38,093 nt of DNA from Stramenopiles sp. TOSAG23-2. Taxonomy: Eukaryota; Sar. The stretch spans positions 1 to 38,093 of the forward strand of contig LT649319.1 in the NCBI GenBank assembly GCA_900128395.1, read 5' to 3'. Each line of letters begins with the position of its first letter. The stretch's first letter is position 1. This document shows positions 1-13,200 of the stretch, one piece after another. A program made the translations under genes and the position numbers. The notes beneath the pieces were generated by a model that worked only from the letters and a program-made list of their open reading frames with translations, was not told where the DNA came from and searched no databases.

Positions 1-192
1 ATTACTTTAACACGAGAAGTGTAAAATTATTATAACTTAGATTTTAACCAATATAATATATAATCAATATGATATTAAAAATTTAAACGCCGCGAATAAT
101 TTTTACATTTTACTTCATAATGATGATAATTCCTTCTAATGATACTCTTCAAAATTCAAAAGAATATTGCATATGCATATAGGATACACTTC
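1..192. other. 3' flank of the p101-like gene
   Basis: AT-rich sequence downstream of the minus-strand gene that stops at 193. No open frame or RNA gene is visible. It is short and cut by the window edge. Confidence 0.4.
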
Positions 193-3100
193 CTATTTTC
201 TGTTGATTGGTTTATTTTTCGTTATTATTTGTGGAACAAACTGCTGAATGTCTAGGGATAAATTATCATACGTTGGCTTAACACGAAGTTTTGTATATGG
301 CCCAAAAATTTCACCATCCAGCATCACAGAGAAACCTTTTCCATCCCTAGATTTAATTACTATATCATTTGCAACAAACGTTGAAGCATCTTCATGATTT
401 GTCAAACATCTCTCAATTTCCTTAATGTCCTTTGTTCTTAACTCTTTTCTATTCTTTTTATTGGCGATAATTTCTTCACATTTAGAAGAGACTTTATACA
501 TAGAACAATATAAATATGTTTCAGCAAGTGAAACTTTAGATTTTTCATGTTCTGGTATATTGGATACACAAAATCGTATTAAAGGATCTGAACTTTCAAT
601 AGGGATAAGTTTCTTATCCGCTGCCACTTCTGAAGTACGACGAATATCCCTCAATTCATAATTTTTTTCAAGCTTCTTAATGCTTTTCTTTAAGAAAAAA
701 ATTTCAAATGTTTTTGACAAACTTTCACGTTCACTTATTGTCAGATATTGCATATACTTGCGCAATTTTTTAACATCTTTCTCATACGTTAGGCTACTAT
801 AACTGTCTTTATGACCAACTTCACTTCCAGAATTGTCATCTGCATATTTCGATGAATATACTTCTGGATAAATACCAATCTCAAGACTAGAACAAAAAGG
901 TATGGATAAATCTGAGGAGGAATCGTTACTCTCCTCATCATCGCCAGTGTCATGAACCCTTTCCCAACATTCACACATAAATATAGGTACAGAAAAGGTA
1001 GATTCAGCATTTTGAAAATAATGCTGTTTTAATGAAGATAAAACTTTTTGAGGACCTGTGCCTGCTGTTGTATTCAACGTCTTTGGACTCTCTTCTGCTT
1101 CTACATCGTCGTCTGACGTTACCCACGGTGGTCTTACAAATGGAATTGTCCATGATGGATAGCAAAAAGGTATGTATACATGTCGACAGTACCAAGGATC
1201 CACTGCAGCAATAGCTTCTGCTAAAAACGAATGTTGTGATGGTATCAAATAAAGACGGATATTCGGATTAAATTTGTTTTGTTCTACAAAGGAGACATAT
1301 GCACAAACGTAGCGGTGAACGACTTCAATACCACCGAGCAAACATATTGGCGTTTGCTTATCAAACTTTAAGACTAGGTCTTCCAATTCTTTCAAATCTG
1401 CATTATCTACGTAGCTACTATTGCCCTCCCTTAACGATGGAAAATCAACATTACTCCGTTTAAACGATTTCAATTTTATTTGATATGATGCACGATCGCT
1501 CCAGGTCAACTGTTTCAACTCATTTCTTGAAGAGAAATCTTTTAATAGACCAGATACTCTTGGTTTACATTTTTCATATGTTTCGTCATCAAATGCTTCC
1601 AACAATTGCGATTTAATATCTTTATACGTTACATTTATTTCCCCGCGAGTGCTAATGGCGTTCTGCATAAGGTCTACTGCTTTTTCGATAAGTGCCGTTT
1701 CTTTTTCTTCAATATTTAATGATTCTATTTTTTCCTTATCCTCCCTGTTGCTTTTTTCCTTTTTCCTTTTTAAATCCTTAAAATACTCAAACTGCAGATT
1801 TTTTACCAGCTTTGTGACAACTTTCACACGATTTTCAAACACTTCGACATGGCTCAGTTTAGCCAAATCTTCCATAATGTAAAATGTATCATTGACAAAA
1901 CGTTGCACATCCTCACTACTCATAACATGACGTATGTAACTCAAAAGATGATCCCGTGTATAAAATGTATATATTTCTCTATCTCTATCTTTTGACTCAA
2001 CGTCGTCGTAAGTGTCTAATACCTTTTCGTCTAAAAAGCTTGAACTAATAAAATTAATCAATAAAAGTCTTTTAATCGAATCGACTTTTTGGCTGTATTT
2101 TTTTCGCGCCACACTATCTTCTCTTACATCATCCCAAAAATGATAAAATATATAGGAGCGAGAGTTGGAATTTTCACCAGAAAATATATAAATTTTATTT
2201 AATTCAACGGTCTCGTCGTTTTCGATATCATGAAAATCAATTAATTCGCCAAGGACATTAATATTATGCTCCCATGCCATACGACCAGGTATTTTCGATT
2301 CATTATATATTCTATCCAATACTTGCAATGCAACGTATCCATAAGGGCTAGGCCATGACGACATAATTTGTACTGCACGTGCAACCTCAGCTAGGACAGA
2401 TCGATCCTCAAACGGCGCGATGGTTAGCAACCATTTGGTTAAAGTTAAAGCAGATAAAGAGTACACCATAGCTTCGGTAGCATTTTGTTTAGCCATAGAT
2501 ATAATTAGCGCAAATACATGTTGTAGGCATTCATATGCCTCCCTTGCATTTTTAGCACTGGCTTCAGAATCAATTGAAAGCAATTGTTCAAGATATACGA
2601 ACCAAAAGGCATTGTTGCCTTGCTCTAGAAATGCCAGTCGTTGACTTTGACATGGCTGGGAACAATTTCGGTTAATGCTATTAATATTGTTGCCATTGTT
2701 GCTCGAATAGCCATATTTGCTGTTCGAATGATAAGTATCATCTTTGTTACTATTCCCGTTACGGTTGCGGAAACCGCCACTATATGACTTACTCATCTTT
2801 GAATCTTTTTGTTCATTTGTTGCATAAAACCTATTACCAAAAGTACAGCGATATATACATTGTTTCACCTCCGAATCGCTTACTTTGAATTTTTCATCCA
2901 TGATTAATAAACCACAATCTATTTGTTTTTCCAGTCTATGAATAATAAATTTTGTATCCCAATATATAATGCTCTGATTCTCGATGAGTTCACTAAATAA
3001 GCTGCCTTTACCTCTGAAATATTTTATGAATGATTTAATGGACTCTTTTACTAATTTTTTATTCCCGCTTTGAGTATTCACGCTATCATTAAATAGACAA

Positions 3101-3414
3101 ATATATGTAACACAGTTACGAACGCATGCATACATTTCTAATAGTTCAAATAAGACTAAATCATTACTTTTGTTATTCTTCATTTCTTTATCTATCGTTT
3201 GAATTGAAGATATTAAAAAATGAAGATAGTTATTTAGATGACGATCTTCTCCATTCCAAAAAGAAGTATGTTCATCAGGAGTTAAAACTGCTAGCTCTTT
3301 ATCAGCCAACTTTGTCATTATTTTTGTAATATGAGTCCACCAATTATTTGCTGTTATTGAACGATTTTTTTTTGTACTTCTTGACATCGTATTAAAACGT
3401 TTACGAAAAGTCAT
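193..3414 (-). CDS. Large protein with motifs resembling class IB PI3K regulatory subunits p101/p84
   Basis: Open frame of about 1073 residues on the minus strand ending in TAG. The frame runs a little past 3414, but the codon at 3441 is GTG, so the ATG at 3414 is preferred; a second ATG lies at 3387. Residues about 220-260 are an Asn/Gly/Ser-rich insert. Two regions recall, from memory, vertebrate PIK3R5/PIK3R6. A helical stretch with WPSPY followed by ESKIPG lies near residue 350 (about nt 2310-2370). A C-terminal segment has LYLIP, then DPWYCRHVYIPF near residue 738 (about nt 1165-1200), then SLEIGIYPEVY near residue 840. Motif order and spacing match my recollection of p101, whose role is to tether PI3K-gamma to G-beta-gamma. 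No catalytic motif is visible. It is divergent from the dynein gene with 872 bp between starts. The gene is secure; the family call is tentative and needs a profile search. Confidence 0.6.
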   Translation of the reverse strand: MTFRKRFNTMSRSTKKNRSITANNWWTHITKIMTKLADKELAVLTPDEHTSFWNGEDRHLNNYLHFLISSIQTIDKEMKNNKSNDLVLFELLEMYACVRNCVTYICLFNDSVNTQSGNKKLVKESIKSFIKYFRGKGSLFSELIENQSIIYWDTKFIIHRLEKQIDCGLLIMDEKFKVSDSEVKQCIYRCTFGNRFYATNEQKDSKMSKSYSGGFRNRNGNSNKDDTYHSNSKYGYSSNNGNNINSINRNCSQPCQSQRLAFLEQGNNAFWFVYLEQLLSIDSEASAKNAREAYECLQHVFALIISMAKQNATEAMVYSLSALTLTKWLLTIAPFEDRSVLAEVARAVQIMSSWPSPYGYVALQVLDRIYNESKIPGRMAWEHNINVLGELIDFHDIENDETVELNKIYIFSGENSNSRSYIFYHFWDDVREDSVARKKYSQKVDSIKRLLLINFISSSFLDEKVLDTYDDVESKDRDREIYTFYTRDHLLSYIRHVMSSEDVQRFVNDTFYIMEDLAKLSHVEVFENRVKVVTKLVKNLQFEYFKDLKRKKEKSNREDKEKIESLNIEEKETALIEKAVDLMQNAISTRGEINVTYKDIKSQLLEAFDDETYEKCKPRVSGLLKDFSSRNELKQLTWSDRASYQIKLKSFKRSNVDFPSLREGNSSYVDNADLKELEDLVLKFDKQTPICLLGGIEVVHRYVCAYVSFVEQNKFNPNIRLYLIPSQHSFLAEAIAAVDPWYCRHVYIPFCYPSWTIPFVRPPWVTSDDDVEAEESPKTLNTTAGTGPQKVLSSLKQHYFQNAESTFSVPIFMCECWERVHDTGDDEESNDSSSDLSIPFCSSLEIGIYPEVYSSKYADDNSGSEVGHKDSYSSLTYEKDVKKLRKYMQYLTISERESLSKTFEIFFLKKSIKKLEKNYELRDIRRTSEVAADKKLIPIESSDPLIRFCVSNIPEHEKSKVSLAETYLYCSMYKVSSKCEEIIANKKNRKELRTKDIKEIERCLTNHEDASTFVANDIVIKSRDGKGFSVMLDGEIFGPYTKLRVKPTYDNLSLDIQQFVPQIITKNKPINRK

Positions 3415-4286
3415 ATTATTCTTATTATATTGTCTATACACAATAATAATGTTAAAAGAGAAACAAACCTGTTTTAGGAATAATAATAAAAATAATAATA
3501 GCAGAAGAAAAGCTATTAAATATATATATTGAAGTGGTTATATAATCTAATGAGTGGTTTTATAAATCATCAATAAATCATTCTATATAAAATATATATT
3601 ATAAATAAAAAATAAATTAATAATTATTTCCATTATTCATTTTTTTTGTTGAGATCGGTGGTGAGCACGTATTTATAATGATGAAAAAAATATCTTTTCT
3701 ATTTTTTTATTTCCTCACAGTTTCACTCAATTTAAAATTAGGGTTTCATCAAGGCCATGCGTGTGGGATTTTTTGTTGCTACACAGTCTTTTATTTTTAA
3801 AATGTACAAATATTATTACTGCCCCTACTCTTATAAAGTGCTGCAGTTGACTGGTGAATAAATATGTATTTATAATAAAAAGGCAAATAAAAAGACAAAG
3901 TATTGCATATGGGGTATATATTTTGTCAAATATTCAAACAGCTTTAATCTAATATTCATCATTTATTCGTTGTGTTTATGTTAATTCCGGGTGCTGTGCC
4001 ATTTGGTTGACATTTTTCTTAATGCTGTTGGCATGCTATTTCACATTTTTTATCTACATGTAAAAAAAAAAAACACTGTAGTAAATATAAATATAGAATA
4101 ATAATAATAATGTTGTTAATAACTAAAAAAACAATAGAATATAGATTTAAATATGCAATATTACATACAAAACAGAAAAAAGTAATACGATCAAAGAGAA
4201 AGATTTATAAAAACTATTAACTTTCTCCAAAATCGAAATACAGATTAAAAAGACATATATATATTTATTATATTAGTATATATAAA
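3415..4286. other. Intergenic region between divergent genes (bidirectional promoter region)
   Basis: AT-rich spacer between the divergently transcribed p101-like and dynein genes. It contains A/T homopolymers and, at 3678-3800 on the plus strand, a 40-codon ATG frame starting MMKKISFLFFYF that looks like a short signal peptide; chance occurrence is likely at this composition. No tRNA, rRNA or convincing core-promoter motif was seen. The dynein ATG sits in an A-rich context (TATAAAATG). Confidence 0.5.
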
Positions 4287-7200
4287 ATGTCTACCCCACC
4301 TCCATTAGTGTGGGAAAAGGTAACACCAAAAACTAGTTTTAGGCCACCACGTCGTTCCGGCCATACAATTACTAGTGTCGACGAATTTTTATTTTTATTT
4401 GGTGGATGTATATATGATGATGGATTCGAAAGAAGCGAAAGCAAAGCAAGAACTAGCAATAGTCTCTTCACGTACAACATTGATATGAACGAGTGGAAGC
4501 AACCAAAAATAGGTTCCAATGAAGTGCCAGCACCTCGTTGGCATCATACTTGTACACGGTTTGAGAATAAACTTGTAGTTTTTGGTGGTTTTCAAGATGA
4601 TGCAAAAAGACTGAATGATGTATGGGTGTTAGATACTCGTGCATACAAGTGGTCACAACCTATTAAACTAAAGTCAGAGTCTGAAATATCACCAGATACG
4701 ACATTGCGAAATAGACTAGGGCCAACTCCATTGCCAAGGGGTGAACACGCATCTGCAAAAATAGGCAATAAGCTCTACGTTTTTGGCGGTTACGGTGGTC
4801 TTGGTTTTGCGAGAAGAGATTTTAATGATATGTACGCACTAGACACGGAAACGTGGTCATGGGAACGTATTGAATATGCAAAAATCGAGCTCGGAGAAGA
4901 TGATGAAGATGATGAAGACGAGGAAGCATTGAATCCTGAACCACCAGCCAGAGCAGGGCATAAAATGGATGCCATCGGTGATACAAAACTTGTTGTACAT
5001 GGTGGTTGGTCAAATAAAGAACAATTTAACGATGTTTGGATTTTTGACGTTGTTACAAGACGATGGGAAGAACTTGTATGGGATGAAGAGGCGCCATCCG
5101 GCCCAGCTAGATGGAGTCATGGGGCAGTAGTTATTGATGCTATTCCAGATCCCCAGCTTTATATATGGGGTGGCTTAACGGGGGCTTTGAGCACTGGTAA
5201 AAAACCGTCTGGTACTTACATGAACGATACGAGACTATATAATATAACAAACCAGACATGGAAAGAGCTACCGTTTCAAAAGAAATTTCGTGGACGATGC
5301 GATACTCCTTTAACATATCGCCAGAAAACTGGGAACTTTTATGTTTTTGGAGGTTGGTCAAATAAATGGTACAATGATTTATGGAAAGCAGATATGAATA
5401 GCATTATTGGGCCACCATATCACGTAACCAAAGTCGAACCAACATTTGGTAGTATTAAGGGAGGCACCAATATTACTTTGACTGGAATAGGTTTTAACGA
5501 TACAAGAAATGTGAAAGTGCAATTCGATGCCGGGGATGCATATCAAAATGAAGAGGCATTTGGAGTATACGTCTCAGATACTGAAATCAAGTGTGAAACT
5601 CCAAACTTGGAAGCGTTTTTAAATAAAACGGGGCGTGTTTGTAATATTTCCGTTTCGTTAGATGGTCAAATACATACTATTTATAACGTAAATTTTGAAT
5701 TTTTCACGGTCACTAGCGCTGTACATTCAGCCGTATTTGGCCCAGCATTGTTAAATGGTGTGCCTACAGGACAACGATCTGAATTCACAATAATTACTCG
5801 AGATAAATTTGGTGAGATTCGTAAATATGGTGGCGATGAGTTTACCGTACTTGTTCAAAGAGTCGTGCCACAAGCTGAAATAGATGCTGAGAAGGAAGAA
5901 GAAGAAGGTGAAGAAAAAGAAGATGATGAAGACGAATCAGGAAGTGATTCTGATGACGAATCTGATGAGGAAGAAGAGGGAGAGAAAAAGGAAGAGGAAG
6001 AGGAAGAAAGACTTGAAGACATCGAATGTACCATCGTAGATAGCGGCAATGGATCTCATATCGTTTCTTTTTTCCCAGAGAAGACAGGTGAATATAGAAT
6101 AACTCCTTCCTATGATGGTACTTTCGGTGGGAACCCAGGTCCTTTGTGCGAACCAGTTACAGTGCGTGTTGTTGATGGTGCCGGATTCGATGAAAATTAC
6201 GGATTGATGACAGGTGACGCATATAAAAAAGTATTAAATGACATGATTAAAGGTTTTAGCCAAAAGATAAAAGGGTATGAAATTATTTTGGGTAGAACTG
6301 TAGAAGAAGGGGATGTGAAATCTCTCCTTGATTGTAAATCAACCATTTTCGCTGTACAAAGTGGGCAAGCCGATATGCATAAGCTTTTCGAAGATTGCAA
6401 AATGGCAGTGCATTACTTGCATGAGCAAGGAAATGATATGTCCACAGAAAGTAAATACATCACTTCTTCAGAAAATCTATGGAAAGTATTAACATCCAAA
6501 GCACCAGACAAGGCAAAAGAGATTAAAACAGCAGAAAAAGCGACTGGTAAACATGTACAAGGTGAATTAGATACTTACGTCCACGAATCAAAAGATTATC
6601 GTTACAACTTTGGCGTCACGCCAGACTTTTGGCGTTGGGATATCACGTATGCTGAAGCTTTGCAAGCAATTGAAAAATATGAGACAGGACATAAAATGAA
6701 AACAAATGAATTCAATCGTTGGTATGAGCTTTCTATAGTATTTGACAAAGAAGATCAATTACAACAGACAAAAAAAGCAATGAAATTCATAGACAACACT
6801 TTGATGGCAATCCGTGATCTATGGAGTGTTATTAACAGTATCAGAGGTGAATACGACGAAGTCTCTCAGGAATTGTGGGATGAATTAGACCCAGAGGCAA
6901 TGGAAGCTCAATCCAAAAGAATGGTGAAAACTGTAAGAAAAATGCCACGTGATGTTAGAGGTCATGATGCGTTTGATGGGATAGCTGACTTGGCTAAAAA
7001 TTATATGACAGTTGTTCCGTTGATTGCAGCAATTTTACATCCATCGATGAGACCAAGACATTGGGATCAAATGAGAAAAGCAGCAAAAAAAGATTTCGAA
7101 GACCCATTGCAAAATCCAAAGCAAAAGCTGAAACAAATTATGGCACTAGATATGCATTTGTTTGCTGGCGAAGTTGAAGATATCAGTGACCAAGCGCTAA

Positions 7201-10200
7201 AGGAAGAAAAAATGGAGAAGCAATTAGCAATATTGAAAGAGAATTGGGCATGCGTCGAATGGGTAGAAGAACAATACCAAGAAGGTTCTGATATATATAT
7301 GTTACGTATCGGTGAAGACGACTTTGAAATGTTGGAAAATGACCAACTGACGGTCCAAGGTATGATGGGATCTAGATTCCTAGCTACATTTGAAAAGGAA
7401 GTTACTACATGGCAAAAGGAACTTGCAGGTATTTCAGAAAATTCCAACTTGATATCCGAGGTACAGCGCCTTTGGTCCTATTTAGAACCTTTGTTCATCG
7501 GATCAGAGGAGGTGAAAAAAGAATTGGCAGAAGATGCTGCAAGATTTGTCCAAATTGATATGGATGTGAAATCTATCTTAAAGGAAGCTCGCAAAACCAA
7601 AAGTATTATACGTGCCGCTAACAAAGAAGGTTTATTTGAGCATCTTGAATCAACAGAAAAAGGGTTGAATATATGTAAACGATCGTTAATGGATTTCTTA
7701 GATCAAAAACGAACACAATTCCCACGGTTCTACTTCACTTCGGAAGCTGATCTTCTTGACATATTGAGTAATGGTAACGTACCAACAAAAATAGCACATC
7801 ATGTCACGAAAGTGTATTTGAAAGTGAAAGCATTTCAAATAGATGAGCGTAACCCAAAAGAAAGACCATGGGTACCTAGATTTTTTTCCACGTGCGGCGG
7901 AGAAAAAGTAACTCTGAACCAAGAAATTCAATTACTAGGAAAGCCTGAAGTTTATCTACAAACATTTTTAGATGCAATGACAGAAACATTGAAGATAAAA
8001 TTCCATGAATGTTGGAAATACGCCCAAGAATTATCACGCGTTGATTGGTTGATGGAACAAGTGCCTGATCCATTAGAAAAGAACGAAACGCACGCGGATC
8101 CGCGTTCCCCAGCTCAATTAACACTGCTTTGTTCATTTATTCAATATGTCGTTGATTGCGAACAAGCCATATCCTCCGGTAAATTGAAGCAATTTAATCA
8201 AGCTCAAAGAAAAGATATTTCTGATTTGGTAAACATTACCATTAACCCAAAATTAACTAAAAATGAAAGACAGCGTGTGATGTGTATGATTACTATGGAT
8301 GCTCACAATCGTGATATAGTAGCAAAACTAATACGCGAGGAAGTAGACAGAGTAGATCATTTTCTGTGGCAATCCCAATTAAAACCTAGACGTGATCCAG
8401 AGAACGACAACCTCCCAACTTACACCGTTTTGAATGGTTTCTTCCCATATGGTTTTGAATACATTGGTAATGACGGTCGATTAGTTGTTACTCCATTAAC
8501 AGATCGTATTTATGTAACATCGACTGTTGGGTTATATTTAAAAATGGGAGTAGCACCTGCAGGCCCAGCTGGTACTGGAAAAACAGAGACTGTTAAGGAT
8601 TTGTCCATGAACTTCGGTTATACTATTTATGTCTTCAATTGTTCTCCAGAGATGGACTACATTTCCATGGGTAATGTCTTTAAAGGTCTTGGTGCGACAG
8701 GATCATGGGGGTGTTTCGATGAATTTAATAGACTTCGTGTAGAAGTGCTTTCTGTTGTAACAGTGCAATTTAAAGCTCTTTGCGATGGTTTGAAAGCTGA
8801 TCAACACAAGGTTACGATTGAAGGCGATACTGTTGCCTTGATACATTCCGTAGGAGTATTCATTACCATGAATCCTGGATATATTGGACGTGCAGAGTTA
8901 CCGGAAGGTTTAAAAGCATTGTTCCGACCAATGACTGTGATGGTTCCTGATCTTGTTCTTATTTGTGAGAATATGCTGATGGCAGAAGGATTCCAGGAAG
9001 CTACGGCGCTTGCTTCAAAGTTTTATGGTTTATATTCCCTTTTAAATGATTTATTGTCAAAGCAGTTGCATTACGATTGGGGTCTTCGTGCTGTAAAGAG
9101 TGTATTGCGTGTAGCTGGTGGGTTCAAACGCCAAGAACCGGATGTAGATGAGCAGATTATTTTATGTCGTGCTTTGAGAGATTTCAATACGCCTAAAATT
9201 GTTGCACAGGATTGGGTTATTTTCTTCGGTTTATTGGGTGATCTTTTCCCGGGAATTGATCCTCCACGCAAGCGCGATATGGCACTAGAGGATTGCGTTG
9301 CCCAAGCATGCGAAGAGAAGGGCTTATGGAAAGACGAATACTTCCAACGAAAATGTGTCGAATTGTCTGAGTTACTTGCTATTAGGCATTGTGTTTTCGT
9401 CATGGGACCTCCAGCTGCAGGAAAGTCAGAAACTTGGAGAACATTGGCTAAAGCACAAACCATCGGTGGCCAAAAAACCAAGGTACAGGATATTAATCCT
9501 AAATCAATTACGCCGCAAGAATTGTATGGTTACATTACATTAGCCACAAGGGAGTGGAAAGATGGCTTATTGTCCAAAATCATGCGGGATATGGGTAACG
9601 AAAGCGACGAAAATCCCAAGTGGATTATCATGGACGGTGATTTAGATACTAATTGGATTGAGTCAATGAACAGTGTAATGGATATGAACAAAACGCTAAC
9701 ATTAGCAAGTAACGAAAGGATTCCATTAAAACCTCATATGAAAATGATGTTTGAAATCCGAGACTTAAGATTCGCGTCATTGGCAACCGTTAGTCGTGCT
9801 GGTGTCTTATACATCAGTACTGATGGTGGAGAGCAATGGCGAGCATTAATTTCTAGTTGGGTAGACAACAAATCAAAGTTTGGTGCGTCAACTGCTGTTC
9901 AAAATGTATTGCATGCGTTGTTTAAAGAGTACTGCGCAGATACATTGCATTACTTGAAAGCTGAATGTAAATCAATTGTACCATTAGAAGATATGGCATA
10001 TATTATGTCCTTACTTTACATGTTGGATACCATGGTGAACGAGGAATATTTTGAAACCTTATCAAAGTTGGACGACGAGAAAGAAATCCGTACCACTTTC
10101 GAGCCTCGCTTTGTTTTTGCAGGTGTATGGGCATTTGGTGCATCCATGTTTGAATTTGAAGGAACAGATTATAGTGAAAAATTTAGTAAATGGTGGATGG

Positions 10201-13200
10201 GAAAATTTAAAAATGTTCGCCTGCCAACTCGTGGTTCCGTTTTTGATTTGTATTTAGATGTTGAAAATGAAGAAGGGGACACGTTTATACCATGGGCACA
10301 ATCTAAATATTTTTATCCAGTAAAATACAAAGCTGGGACACCAATGGATTCTATTACAATTCCTACACCAGAATCAAGTGCAAATGCTCATTGGTTGGTA
10401 TCGCTAATGCACATGACTAAGCCAGTAATGATTGTTGGCCCTGCTGGATGTGGTAAAACACAACTGATTTCTGGCATGTTGGGACAAGAGGACGAGGCAG
10501 TAAGGAAATCTGCGACAATTAATTTCAACTTTTATACATCAAGTCAAGCATTGCAAGATACCATTACAAGCAAAATTGTTAAACGGGTTGGATCCAATTT
10601 CGGGCCAGCCGGAAAAGCCAAAATGGTATTTTTCGTTGATGATTTTAATTTGCCAGAAGTTGATATTTACGACACTCAAAGTGCTATTGCCTTAATGAGA
10701 CAAGTAATTGAATACCAACGATGGTTCGACCGCATTAAATTAGGGCCAATGAATATCCAAGATTGTCAATACATAGCTGCTATGAATCCAACGGCGGGAA
10801 GTTTCTACTTAAATCCACGCTTACAAAGGCATTTTGTTACAATGGCGATGGATCTTCCAGGCGCAACAAGTCTCTTGACAATTTTTACAACGTATTTAGA
10901 TGGTCATTTGCAAAAGTTCAACGACGATATTAAAGGAATCGCACCAAATTTGATTCAAGGTGCGTTGGAAGTACACAATTTAGTTATTAATACGTTTAGG
11001 AAATCTGCTGTGAACTTCCATTATGAATTTAATCTTCGACATCTTCAAAATGTATTCCAAGGATTACTGATGTCAACCCCTAAAGCGTTTAAAGATCCGT
11101 CCAAATTTGTCCAACTATGGTGTCATGAGTCTGAAAGAATTTATAGTGATCGATTGGTCAATACAGACCATATTGCGAAGTTTAGCGAATTGATCAAAAC
11201 TTGTGCTAAGAAAAAATTTAGTTCGTTTAATGCCGATATTTCCGCATTGTATGCAGATAAAGACCCTAAACCACTTATTTTTACACCTTTTGCAAAAGGT
11301 ACGTCTGATTTAGTTTATAATCAAGCGAAAAGTATGAAAAAATTAACAGCCATTTGTAACAAAACTTTGGATTCATACAACGAATCGAATGCGGCAATGA
11401 ATTTAGTTTTATTTGAAGATGCTGTAAAGCACGTTTGTCGTATAGGGCGTATTATATCTAATGCAAGTGGACATTGCTTATCTGTGGGTGTTGGAGGTAG
11501 CGGTAAACGCAGTTTAGCTCGTTTAGCAGCGTTCAGCTTAGGTTTTGGACTTAAAACTATTACAATTAACCAGACCTATGGCCTCACCGATTTAAAAGAA
11601 GATTTGCAAAAATTTTACAAAGATGCGGGTGTTAAAAATCTCGGTACATTGTTTTTATTCACCGATTCTCAAATCACAAATGAAAGATTTTTGGTTTATA
11701 TTAATGATTTATTAGCTAGTGGTAACATTCCAGATTTATATCAACAAGAAGAGAAAGATGAGATCATAAATGAATGTACCAAGGCAGCTAAAGAGTCTGG
11801 CTTAGTTCCGGAGCCAGAGATAGTTTGGGAATTTTTTATGACTCGTATACGCAAAAATCTTCATGTATGTTTATGTTTCTCTCCTGTGGGAGAAGCATTC
11901 CGTAGTCGTGCATTGAAATTTCCTGCTTTGATCAACTCAACTGTGATTGATTGGTTCCAACCTTGGCCAGAAAAAGCACTGATTGGTGTAGCGCAAGAAT
12001 TTTTAGGCGAAGAAGAACTTGGTGAGCCATACATGAAACAAGCAATCGTGAGTTTCATGCCTTATGCATTTACAAATGTAAATGATATCGCAAAAGACTT
12101 CTTGGAGGTCGAGAAACGATCTGTATATACTACACCAAAATCGTTTTTGGAATGTATTAAACTTTATAAAACACTTCTTGAGAAAAAACGTGAGCAAGCC
12201 ATGAAATCTATTGAACGTTTAGAAAATGGTTGTTTAAAATTAAATCAAACTGCCGCTAGTGTTCAAAAATTATCGGATGACCTGGCAATAATGCTTGCAG
12301 CTGCGGAAGTAAAGAAAAATAATTCTGAAGCCATTGCTGCAAAAGTTGCAATTGAGAAGGATAGCGCGCAAGAAGAGACCGCAAAAGCTGACCTTGAAAA
12401 ACAAAAGGCTGATGAGATCGAGGCGGATGTGACAAGAAGGCAAGCTGCAGCAAAAGAGGTTATGGATAAAGCACAACCAGCAGTTGATGCTGCTATGGCT
12501 GCGCTGGATACGTTAAACAAAAAAGATCTTGGGGAGGCAAAAACGATGAACAAAGCACCTGAGGGTGTTGCACCAGTTTTTGCAGCAGTTGCACAACTGC
12601 TATGTGGTATGCCTGATGCCTCGAATGGAGATATTGCCTCGATTTCAGAAAATATCGTTATCAAAAAAAGTGGTGCTGTTAAAGACGAAAGTTGGGCAGC
12701 ATCAAAGAAGTCATGTCTAACAGATATCGCCGGCTTTTTGCGTGCTTTATTAGCATACAAAGAGTGTATCGAAGCGAATGAACCACCAGATGCAAATTTC
12801 AAGCATATTAGAAAATATATTAAAGATGAGGGATTTGATGCCGATATTATTAGGGTAAAAAATTCTGCTGCTGCAGGATTATGTGCATGGGTACAAAATA
12901 TTGTTATCTATAGAGATATTCATGTAGAAGTAGAGCCGCTTCGTATTGAACTTGAGGAGTGTAATGTACGCTTACAAGGGGCACGAGAATCGCTAGCATC
13001 TGCAAAAGAACGATTGGGGAAACTTCAAGAGCTTCTTGATAAATTAAAGGAAGAATCAGACCAAGCAGAAAAAGACAAGGCAGAGGCTATTGAACAGGTA
13101 GAGAAAGGTGAAGCAAAACTGGATCTTGCGCAACGTCTTACCCGAGCGTTGGATAGCGAAGGGGGTAGATGGATGGCTAATATTAAAGTATTGGAGAGTG

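Noticed and set aside
3415-3441. N-terminal extension of the p101-like protein to 3441
   Set aside because: The first codon there is GTG; the first ATG is at 3414.
3678-3800. 40-codon ORF with a signal-peptide-like start upstream of dynein
   Set aside because: Hydrophobic Phe/Leu-rich frames arise easily in T-rich DNA; no other support.
5855-6049. Ser-rich minus-strand ORF opposite the dynein acidic run
   Set aside because: It is the antisense shadow of GAA/GAT codons in dynein.
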